A DNA stretch of 64,000 nt from Pelagicoccus sp. SDUM812005 (lineage in GTDB: Bacteria > Verrucomicrobiota > Verrucomicrobiia > Opitutales > Opitutaceae). How positions within the stretch are numbered: position 1 is the first letter of the stretch; each line of letters opens with the position of its first letter. Of this stretch, positions 38,221 through 45,007 are shown piece after piece. The notes under the pieces were generated by a model. That model saw only the letters and a list, made by a program, of their open reading frames with translations, searched no databases and was not told the DNA's origin. The stretch lies in contig NZ_JARXIA010000018.1 in assembly GCF_031127875.1 (NCBI RefSeq), forward strand, positions 62,001 to 126,000, written 5' to 3'. Both the position numbers and the translations under genes were made by a program.

Positions 38221-39237
38221 ATGAAGTCTTCGACGATTACCCTATCCGTCCTCCTTGCGGGGGCTTTGGCCTATGCTGGCTATTTGCAGTCTGAATTGAG
38301 CCGCCTGAAAGCGGCGTCTGAACTTGGCGAAGCCGAACCGCCGCAGACGGTAGCGAAAGCGGATCTCGGGGAGGAGGCGGAGCCGGACGTGGCTTTGAGC
38401 GCTGCGGCGGGTCGGACCGGGACGGTGGAAGCTCCGGTGGAAGCGGAGGGGGCTCCGCCGAGGGAGTCCCGGGAAGCGCGCCGGGCGGAGCGCTTGAAGC
38501 AGATGTTGTCGGCCTTCGAGGATCCGGAGATGCGGGTCGACATGATCGAGCGGCAGATGAATCGGGTGGACGCTCGCTACGCGGACTTTTTCAAGTCCTT
38601 GGATTTGAGTCCTGACGAATTGGATACCTTGAGGACGCTTATGGCCGAAGAGGGCGTGGTGGGCTGGGAGATGCGCATGCGGACCTTTGGGGCTGACTCG
38701 GAGGAAGCTCGGGCGGAAGCGGAGCAGGCCCGCGAGCTGCAGCGGGAGTTGATTCGGGACCAGATCGCGGCGCTTCTGGGCGAGGACAATGCGGCGGCCT
38801 TGCAGGACTATTCGGAAACCTTGCCGTATCGGGGAGAGGTGGAGTCGCTGGCTTCGAGCCTGAGCTTTACGGATTCGCCTTTGAGCGAGGGACAGAGCGA
38901 GGCTTTGGTGGTGGCGATCCGTGACGTGTCGAAGTCCTACGAATACTCGGTGGACCTTTCCGAGTTGCGCGGTCGGGAGGCGGCGAACCTGAAATCGTCC
39001 GATATCGAGACGTTTTTCAACGAGCGGGCCGAGCGCGACGAACTGGTTTTGCAGGCGGCCTCGGAGAGCTTGAACGATGCTCAATTGGCGGCCTACGCGG
39101 AGCGTCAGCTCGCGGAGCGGGAACGGGATCGGCGGCAGATGGAATTCATGCTGCAGAATCCGGGCAGCTTCGACCGGGGCGGTCCGCGAGGCGGGGGCCA
39201 ACGCGGCGGCGGTCAACGGGGCGGCGGCTCGCGCTAG
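38221..39237 (+). CDS. Membrane-anchored protein with RGG-like C-terminal tail
   Basis: 338 residues from ATG 38221. One N-terminal membrane helix (TITLSVLLAGALAYAGYL) is followed by a charged alpha-helical region rich in Glu, Arg and Ala, much of it coiled-coil-like. The last residues are a glycine/arginine tract with repeated RGGGQ units. RGG tails bind RNA or other proteins in other organisms; here that is only a possibility. I do not recognise the family. A bidirectional terminator follows. Confidence 0.72.
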   Translation: MKSSTITLSVLLAGALAYAGYLQSELSRLKAASELGEAEPPQTVAKADLGEEAEPDVALSAAAGRTGTVEAPVEAEGAPPRESREARRAERLKQMLSAFEDPEMRVDMIERQMNRVDARYADFFKSLDLSPDELDTLRTLMAEEGVVGWEMRMRTFGADSEEARAEAEQARELQRELIRDQIAALLGEDNAAALQDYSETLPYRGEVESLASSLSFTDSPLSEGQSEALVVAIRDVSKSYEYSVDLSELRGREAANLKSSDIETFFNERAERDELVLQAASESLNDAQLAAYAERQLAERERDRRQMEFMLQNPGSFDRGGPRGGGQRGGGQRGGGSR

Positions 39238-39300
39238 CTAGCGGGCAACGGCCCGGGGGCGGCGTCCCAGGTTTTGGGGCAACGCGACACTTTGAAACGA

Positions 39301-39334
39301 AAACAGCCGACTCCTGGAGGAGTCGGCTGTTTTT
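39301..39334. terminator. Bidirectional intrinsic terminator
   Basis: 14-bp perfect stem AAACAGCCGACTCC / GGAGTCGGCTGTTT with a 4-nt loop. T-runs flank it on both strands (GTTTTTG on plus, GTTTTCGTTTC on minus). It serves the convergent genes ending at 39237 and 39368. Confidence 0.92.
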
Positions 39335-39367
39335 GTTGTGGGGTAAGTCCTTTGAAAGGGGAGCAGC

Positions 39368-40054
39368 TTAGTTCTTGCGGCGGCGGAGGGCGAGGAGTCC
39401 GGCGGTGGCGAATCCGAGCAGGGCGAGGGTCGATCCGGTGTCGGGCACGGGCATGTAGACGAGCTGGTCTTGGTGCTGGTTTTGGCCGTTGTTGCTGGTG
39501 AGGTTCATGACCTTGACGTTTTGGCCGGTGTAGTCGGACTTAACTTCGGACCAGTCGGTGGTGGAGAAGCCGAGGGTGCTGGCGGCGAGGCTGACGAGGT
39601 TTTGGGCGCTGGATCCGATGTCGCTCCAGTTGAGTTCGTCTTCGAGGAACCAGATGGCGTTTTGCAGGTTCAGGGGCGTGAAGCCGGAGGCGAAGAAGTT
39701 GCCGACTGCGTATTGCTCGTAGAGCCAGCCGGTGCCTTCGGAAATGATGTCCTTGCCGTTGACGGCTCCGTTGCGTCCGCCGGAGATGGCTCCGTCGTTG
39801 AGCACGACGTCGTAGGTGTGGCCTGGGTTGAAGTATTCGTTCTTCTCGATGCAGAAGGTGCCGAACCAGGTGCCGTCGGTGGACTTGCCGAGGGCGTAGT
39901 TGTCGAGCACGCTCTCGAAGGCTCCGCTAGGGTCGGCGCGGTAGTAGCCGATGTCGCTGCCGTTGGTGTTGCCCATCTTGATCTGGATGGCGGAGGCGCT
40001 GGCGGCGAAGGAGAGAATTGCGATAGAAGCGAGGAGTGTTTTTTTGATGCTCAT
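39368..40054 (-). CDS. Exported VPDSG-CTERM (exosortase-type sorting) protein
   Basis: 228 residues from ATG 40052-40054. A signal peptide (LLASIAILSFAASASA) opens the protein. The C-terminus has the tripartite sorting signal: VPDTGST, hydrophobic LALLGFATAGLLAL, and a basic end RRRKN. This is the verrucomicrobial variant (VPDSG-CTERM) of PEP-CTERM signals recognised by exosortases. The middle (GNTNGSDIGYYRADPSG and TFCIEKNEYFNPGHTYDV) is like the low-complexity secreted proteins of this type. Role unknown. No exosortase gene is in the window. Confidence 0.85.
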   Translation of the reverse strand: MSIKKTLLASIAILSFAASASAIQIKMGNTNGSDIGYYRADPSGAFESVLDNYALGKSTDGTWFGTFCIEKNEYFNPGHTYDVVLNDGAISGGRNGAVNGKDIISEGTGWLYEQYAVGNFFASGFTPLNLQNAIWFLEDELNWSDIGSSAQNLVSLAASTLGFSTTDWSEVKSDYTGQNVKVMNLTSNNGQNQHQDQLVYMPVPDTGSTLALLGFATAGLLALRRRKN

Positions 40055-40272
40055 GTTTGGACTTTTCCTGTTTGGGTTGAAGTCCGAGCATGCTAACAGA
40101 TTCTTTACATTCGCGCTATCGGGCAGGGGGCGGATTGGCGGCTAGGGGCGAGGAGTGAGCTGGAGCGCGCCGCTCTTAGGGCGCAGCACTCATGGGGCGG
40201 TAGGCGCTTGCTATAGGCGCAGCGGCGTCCTCCGTTGCTCGCACGCGGGAGGGGAAGCCGCTTTGTTTGCGT

Positions 40273-41571
40273 TCAGTCGGCGAGGATTTTTTGGCCGTCG
40301 AAGACGAGCTTGCCGGCGACGAGGGTCTTTTTGACTTTGCCTTTGAGTTCGCGGCCGATCCAGGGGGAGTTGCTGGACTTGCTGAAGAATTTCTTGTTCT
40401 GCGGAGTCCACGTCTCTTCTGGGTCGAAGAGGGTGACGTCGGCGTCGGCGCCTTCGCTGAGGGTGCCTTTGTCGAGCTTGAGAATTTCGGCGGGGCGGCT
40501 GGTGAGGAGGCTGAGGGTGCCGAGCAGGGAGAGGCGTTCGCTGTGGTAGAGCTGGGCGAGGCTGACGGAGAGGGCGGTTTCGAGGCCGATGACGCCGAAG
40601 GGGGCGTAGTCGAATTCGACGTCTTTCTCGTAGTCGGTGTGGGGGGCGTGGCCGGTGGCGATGCAGTCGATGGTGCCGTCCTCGAGGGCTTCGAGGAGGG
40701 CGATGCGGTCTTCCTCCTCGCGCAGGGGCGGGTTCATCTTGAAGTTGGTGTTGAAGCTTTCCACTTCGGAGTCGGTGAGGGCGAGGTGGTGGGGGGTGAC
40801 TTCGGCGGTGATGTTGATGCCGCGGGATTTGGCGCGGCGGATGATGTCGACGGCGGACTTGGAGCTGATGTGCTGCAGGTGGATATGGGCGCCGGTGTGG
40901 GTGGAGAGGCTGACGTCGCGGGCGACGATGATATCTTCGGCGGCTTTGTGAAGTCCACGTAGTCCTAGTTTCGTGGATACGAAGCCTTCGTTCATGACGC
41001 CGTCGGCGGAGAGTGAGTAGTCTTGGCAGTGGTCGATGACGGGGATGTCGAACATGTGGGCGTACTGGAGGGCGCGGCGCATGAGGCCGGCGTTTTGCAC
41101 GCATTTGCCGCCGTCGGAGATGGCGACGATGCCCATGCGGGAGAGGGATCCGGTGGGGGCGAGGGCTTCGCCGGCGCGGCCGACGGTGATGGTGCCGGTG
41201 GGGAAGACGTTGACGACGCCTTCCTTGTCTACGATGTCCTTGATGAGCTGGACGGTGCCGGCGTTGTCGACGGCGGGGGAGGTATTGGGCATGCAGACGA
41301 CGGAGGTGAAGCCGCCGGCGGCTGCGGCCGAGGTGCCGGAGCGGATGGTTTCCTTGTGCTTTTGGCCGGGCACGCGGAAGTGCACGTGCAGGTCTACGAG
41401 CCCGGGGCTGACGACCAGTCCGGTAGCGTCGATGGTGTCGGCCGTATCCAGGATTTCCTTACTGGGCTTGGCGGCGATTTTCCCGTCGACGATGTAGAGG
41501 TCTCCGATTTCGTCGCGCTTGTTCTTGGGGTCGATGATGCGGCCGTTTTTGATGATGGTGGCGGAAGGCAT
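40273..41571 (-). CDS. pyrC: Dihydroorotase
   Basis: 432 residues from ATG 41569-41571 (MPSATIIKNG). It cyclises carbamoyl aspartate in pyrimidine synthesis. The metal-binding DLHVHFRVPGQKHKETI, IDHCQDYSLS, HLQHISS and the aspartate-containing CIATGHAPHT are those of the type I (AllB-like) amidohydrolases. It is the last gene of pyrR-pyrB-pyrC, 46 bp after pyrB. Confidence 0.95.
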   Translation of the reverse strand: MPSATIIKNGRIIDPKNKRDEIGDLYIVDGKIAAKPSKEILDTADTIDATGLVVSPGLVDLHVHFRVPGQKHKETIRSGTSAAAAGGFTSVVCMPNTSPAVDNAGTVQLIKDIVDKEGVVNVFPTGTITVGRAGEALAPTGSLSRMGIVAISDGGKCVQNAGLMRRALQYAHMFDIPVIDHCQDYSLSADGVMNEGFVSTKLGLRGLHKAAEDIIVARDVSLSTHTGAHIHLQHISSKSAVDIIRRAKSRGINITAEVTPHHLALTDSEVESFNTNFKMNPPLREEEDRIALLEALEDGTIDCIATGHAPHTDYEKDVEFDYAPFGVIGLETALSVSLAQLYHSERLSLLGTLSLLTSRPAEILKLDKGTLSEGADADVTLFDPEETWTPQNKKFFSKSSNSPWIGRELKGKVKKTLVAGKLVFDGQKILAD

Positions 41572-41617
41572 TTGGAAAGTGTGACTGTTGAGATCTAGGT
41601 CGTGAAGCGGCGGGGCG

Positions 41618-42556
41618 CTAGGCGATGGCGGCTTCGGCGGAGCCTCCGGAGCAGAGGTAGAGGGCGGCCATGCGGACGGCGAGGCCGTTGGTGACTTGTT
41701 CGAGGATGACGGATTGGGAGGAGTCGGCGAGGTCGGAGTCGATCTCGACGCCGCGGTTGATGGGGCCGGGGTGCATGATGATGGCGTCTTTCTTGAGCCA
41801 GGAGAAGCGGTCGGCGTTGAGGCCGAACATGCTGGTGTATTCGTTGAGAGAGGGGAAGGCGGAGGCGTTTTGGCGTTCGTGCTGTATCCGCAGGAGCATG
41901 ACGGCATCCTTGTCGGCGAGGGCGGACTTGAGGTCGTGGGAGACCTTTACGCCGAGGCGCTCGAACTCGCGGGGGACGAGGGTGGAGGGGCCGACGAGGG
42001 TGACTTCGGCGCCGAGTTTGTTCAGGGCCCAGATGTTGGAGCGGGCGACGCGGGAGTAGAGGATGTCGCCGAGGATGGCGATTTTGCGGCCGCGTAGGTC
42101 TCCCCATTTTTCGCGTAGGGTGAAGCAGTCGAGCAGGGCTTGGGTGGGGTGCTCGTGGGCGCCATCGCCGGCGTTGAGGACGGGGATATCGAGGATTTTG
42201 GCGATGTATCCGGCGGAGCCGGGGGCGGAGTGGCGGATGATGATGATGTCGGCGGCGAGGGCGCGGATGTTTTCGACGGTGTCGCGCAGGGTTTCGCCTT
42301 TAGCGGTGCTGGAGGTCTTCATGTCCAGCGAGGTGACGTCGGCGGAGAGGCGCTTGGCGGCCATCTCGAAGGCGACGCGGGTGCGGGTGGAGTTTTCGAA
42401 GAAGAGGTTGACGACGTTCTTGCCGCGCAGGGCGGGGGTCTTGGCGGTTTTGCGGCCGAGGACTTTTTTGAAGGCGTCTGCGGTTTCGAAGAGGGTGTTG
42501 ATCTCGCTGGCGGAGAGTTCTTCGATGGAGATGAGGTCTTTGCGGTTCCAGGACAC
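41618..42556 (-). CDS. pyrB: Aspartate carbamoyltransferase catalytic subunit
   Basis: 312 residues from GTG 42554-42556. The carbamoyl-phosphate loop FFENSTRTR and the aspartate-binding HPGPINRGVEI are intact, as is NAGDGAHEHPTQALLD. No pyrI regulatory subunit is adjacent, as in the PyrR-regulated class. It lies between pyrR and pyrC. Confidence 0.96.
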   Translation of the reverse strand: MSWNRKDLISIEELSASEINTLFETADAFKKVLGRKTAKTPALRGKNVVNLFFENSTRTRVAFEMAAKRLSADVTSLDMKTSSTAKGETLRDTVENIRALAADIIIIRHSAPGSAGYIAKILDIPVLNAGDGAHEHPTQALLDCFTLREKWGDLRGRKIAILGDILYSRVARSNIWALNKLGAEVTLVGPSTLVPREFERLGVKVSHDLKSALADKDAVMLLRIQHERQNASAFPSLNEYTSMFGLNADRFSWLKKDAIIMHPGPINRGVEIDSDLADSSQSVILEQVTNGLAVRMAALYLCSGGSAEAAIA

Positions 42557-42559
42557 GGG

Positions 42560-42597
42560 TGGAAGTGGTGAGTGGTGAGGCGTGAGTGGTGATGGAG
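42560..42597. repeat. Intergenic GTGAGTGGTGAG repeat
   Basis: Iterated GGTGAGTGGTGAGGCGTGAG in the pyrR-pyrB gap; compare 8521-8557 and 20820-20853. Confidence 0.4.
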
Positions 42598-42605
42598 CGA
42601 GGCGC

Positions 42606-43142
42606 TTAGGGTTCGATGATTTCGATCTTGGAGCTTCGCGGGTTTGCGGGGTCGAGGGTGACTTCGACCTTTTGCTCGGGGGTGGTGTCTTCGACGATGC
42701 CGGTGTAGTTGGCGGCTATGGGAAGACGGCGGTTTCCGCGGTCGACGAGGACGGCGAGCTCGACTTGGTAGGGGCGCCCGATGGTGAGGACCTCGGCGAT
42801 GGCGGCTCGCACGGTGCGGCCGGAGAAGAGCACGTCGTCGACGAGGATGATGGTGGAGTCTTCGGGGTCGGTGGCCATCTGGGTGGCTTGGACGTCCTTG
42901 GTGATGGGGTGCTGGCCGATGTCGTCGCGGTGGAAGGAGATGTCGATGACGGCTTTGGGGATGGAGCTGCCGAGGCGTTGGGAGAGGGCGGTCTCGAGGA
43001 GGCTGCAGAGGGGGATGCCTCCGTTGGCGATGCCTGCGAGCACGAGGTTGTCGGGCTTGGGGTGGGCAGCTGCGATGGCGTCGGCCATGGAATCGATGGC
43101 CGCGGCTATTTCTGCGGATTCAATAGTCTTTTTGACGAGCAC
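42606..43142 (-). CDS. pyrR: Bifunctional pyr operon regulator / uracil phosphoribosyltransferase
   Basis: 178 residues from GTG 43140-43142. The PRPP loop ILVDDVLFSGRTVRAA is diagnostic. PyrR binds pyr mRNA and attenuates transcription when UMP is high; it also has UPRT activity. In the 135-bp leader upstream I could not identify a PyrR anti-antiterminator hairpin, so control of this operon is unclear. Confidence 0.94.
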   Translation of the reverse strand: MLVKKTIESAEIAAAIDSMADAIAAAHPKPDNLVLAGIANGGIPLCSLLETALSQRLGSSIPKAVIDISFHRDDIGQHPITKDVQATQMATDPEDSTIILVDDVLFSGRTVRAAIAEVLTIGRPYQVELAVLVDRGNRRLPIAANYTGIVEDTTPEQKVEVTLDPANPRSSKIEIIEP

Positions 43143-43277
43143 GCTGCCACTTAGGATAAGAGGCTTGGCGGGGTAAAGCGGGAAATGGGGGAATGTGCGG
43201 GAGAAGCTTTTCGGCGAGGCGGGCGGCGAGGCCGGGCAGGGGGCGATCGTGTTTTAGGAAGGAGGGGAGGGAGGAAT

Positions 43278-43703
43278 CTAGCGCATGGCGCTGGCGAAGG
43301 TGCCGATGAGCTGCTCGACGTGCGAGCTGTCTTTTTGCAGGTCCTCGGGGTCGAAGGAGAGGTTGAGGAATTCGTTGTAGCCTGGGAGCTGGTCGGTTTC
43401 GGGGTCGTTGAGGTTGCGGAAGGCCATGGACCAGTCGGGGAACTCGCGTTCTTCGATGTTGCGCTTGAAGATGGTGAGGAAGCCGCGGTGGCGGGGGTCG
43501 AGCTCGATCTTCTGGAGAATGTTCCTGAGTGTGCTGCTTTCTCCTTCGAGGATTTGCAGGAAGTTGCCTGACTTGTAGAGCAGCAGTCCGGTGATGCCGA
43601 GGGCTTGGTTTTTGACGCGGCTCTTTTTCAGCAGTTCGAGGAGTTCTTCTTTGGTGAAAGGGTCTCTGGCGGAGCTGGCGTAGGCGATTTGGACGAGTGG
43701 CAT
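43278..43703 (-). CDS. BLUF-domain blue-light photoreceptor
   Basis: 141 residues from ATG 43701-43703; essentially a single BLUF domain with a short helical tail. The flavin-switch residues are in place: Y8, N32 (NQALGITG), Q50 (GNFLQILEG), and W91 with M93 in the FPDWSMAF strand. Short BLUF proteins act through protein partners; none is encoded next door. Divided from pyrR by 135 bp. Confidence 0.93.
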   Translation of the reverse strand: MPLVQIAYASSARDPFTKEELLELLKKSRVKNQALGITGLLLYKSGNFLQILEGESSTLRNILQKIELDPRHRGFLTIFKRNIEEREFPDWSMAFRNLNDPETDQLPGYNEFLNLSFDPEDLQKDSSHVEQLIGTFASAMR

Positions 43704-43773
43704 GGGGCGGAAGTATGCTGGAGGCTTCGGCCTGATGGCAAGTGGAGGATTTCCGTTTCTGGGTAGTGCAGAC

Positions 43774-44250
43774 TCAGGGGCGCTTGTTTTGTTTGGGGGC
43801 TAGGGTTGGGAGGGAGAGTTGGGGCAGCATTTTATCTTGCGCGGCGCTGTAGACCTCTCCGACGCGCGTCGCTCCATGGCGTAGGTAGAATGTTTCGGCG
43901 TGAGGGTCGGACAGCAGGAGGAGGTCTGTGATTTTGTTTTGGATACAGAGATCTTTGATCGTCGCGATGGCGCGACTGCCGTATCCATTGCCTATGTGAC
44001 TTGGCAGTATCCAAAGGTGGTCGAGAAGGTCGGGACATCCTTTGACGATTGCGAAGAATCCGATGGTTTGCTTTTCCAGTCGGATGCTGCGGACGAGGTT
44101 TTTCTCGATGTAGGCCGGCTCGATGCGCAGTCCCTCTCTCCAGGAACCGAGCTGTTCGGCGGAGTAGCCCCAGTGTCCCTTGGATCGGATCGCAATTTCG
44201 CTGAGGATGGGAGCTTCGACGGGGAGGGAAGGTGTGAAGGTGAGGGGCAT
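43774..44250 (-). CDS. GNAT-family N-acetyltransferase
   Basis: 158 residues from ATG 44248-44250. The acetyl-CoA motif reads LWILPSHIGNGYGSRAIATI, with the xxGxGxA loop as IGNGYGS. The substrate cannot be inferred. It lies 11 bp after another GNAT gene on the same strand, suggesting a transcribed pair. Confidence 0.85.
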   Translation of the reverse strand: MPLTFTPSLPVEAPILSEIAIRSKGHWGYSAEQLGSWREGLRIEPAYIEKNLVRSIRLEKQTIGFFAIVKGCPDLLDHLWILPSHIGNGYGSRAIATIKDLCIQNKITDLLLLSDPHAETFYLRHGATRVGEVYSAAQDKMLPQLSLPTLAPKQNKRP

Positions 44251-44261
44251 GATCGGAGGGG

Positions 44262-44678
44262 CTAGTGGTCGTTGCCGTCGTAGATCCACATGGGTTCGGT
44301 ATTGCCGGCTCGCTGGAATCCCAGCTTTTGGTAGAAGGCGGTGGCTTTTCCGTCGGCGGTGAGCATGTGCATGTGGAACCCTGCGTAACGTGACAGGAGG
44401 CGGTTCATTATCTGGCGACCGATGCCTTGGCCTTGGTATTCCGGCATGACGAGGAGGTGCGGGTAGTAGACGACCAGGTGCCCATCCGAAATGGCGTTGC
44501 CAAGGCCGACCAGTTTGGGGCCGTCCCAAGCGCTAAGGACTGAGTGCGAGCCTTCGAGGGCGTTGCTCAGGGTGTCCGGGATTTTTGCGGAAGACCAATC
44601 GTTGGCGGCGTAGAGGGCTTGGACCTGATCGATGGGCAGGTACTTGTTCTGGCTGTAGCGTATGGGGGCGGTGGGCAT
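44262..44678 (-). CDS. GNAT-family N-acetyltransferase
   Basis: 138 residues from ATG 44676-44678; a TTG at 44694-44696 would add six residues. The acetyl-CoA signature LLVMPEYQGQGIGRQIMNRLL is canonical, followed by the GKATAFYQKLGFQRAG strand. It resembles small aminoglycoside- or amine-type acetyltransferases only at the fold level. Likely co-transcribed with the downstream GNAT gene. Confidence 0.87.
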   Translation of the reverse strand: MPTAPIRYSQNKYLPIDQVQALYAANDWSSAKIPDTLSNALEGSHSVLSAWDGPKLVGLGNAISDGHLVVYYPHLLVMPEYQGQGIGRQIMNRLLSRYAGFHMHMLTADGKATAFYQKLGFQRAGNTEPMWIYDGNDH

Positions 44679-45007
44679 GGTTTGTTTTGGATACAAGTTT
44701 CTCTACCTGTTCGAGGGAGCGGGGCGAGGGGAGCTTTGTGTAAGGAGGAGGTTCGAGGGGGGGCTAGAGGGGACAGCTACGTCACGTCGCGCGAAGTGGC
44801 TGATGTGTTCGAAGTTAAGGGGATTGTTGAGTTTATGTCTGCGCCAAAATAGCGCCGATTTGCTGCCGTATTTCAAGGTTACGTGACAGGAGTGTTACGC
44901 ATTTTCGTAATGCGCAACGCTGGAGTGACAAGATGGTTACAGGCCCTCTTTCCCATTGAGATTTTCAGAAGCTTCGGAGTCTTTCTTGGCCTCAATCTAT
45001 ATTCAAA
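44679..45007. other. 329-bp divergent regulatory region
   Basis: No credible coding frame. It separates the GNAT pair (leftward) from the TonB receptor (rightward). The left part is GC-rich with nothing recognised. From about 44877 the sequence becomes AT-rich and holds a palindrome and two direct-repeat sites. A TATATT at 44998-45003 stands only 4 bp before the receptor ATG. Confidence 0.6.
44883..44942 (+). promoter_or_regulatory. Compound regulatory site: palindrome flanked by two 7-4-7 direct repeats
   Basis: Site 1 is GTGACAG-N4-GTTACGC (44883-44900). Site 2 is GTGACAA-N4-GTTACAG (44925-44942), 42 bp further on. The 11-bp period is that of OmpR/PhoB-family operators; the reverse complement of site 2, CTGTAAC-N4-TTGTCAC, looks like a Pho box. 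Between them, GTTACGCATT / AATGCGCAAC (44894-44918) is a palindrome with 10-bp arms, one mismatch and a 5-nt centre. Confidence 0.45.

Noticed and set aside
39170-39235. Tandem DNA repeat at the end of the 338-residue protein
   Set aside because: It is explained by repeated Gly-Gly-Gly-Gln-Arg codons in the coding frame rather than an independent DNA repeat.
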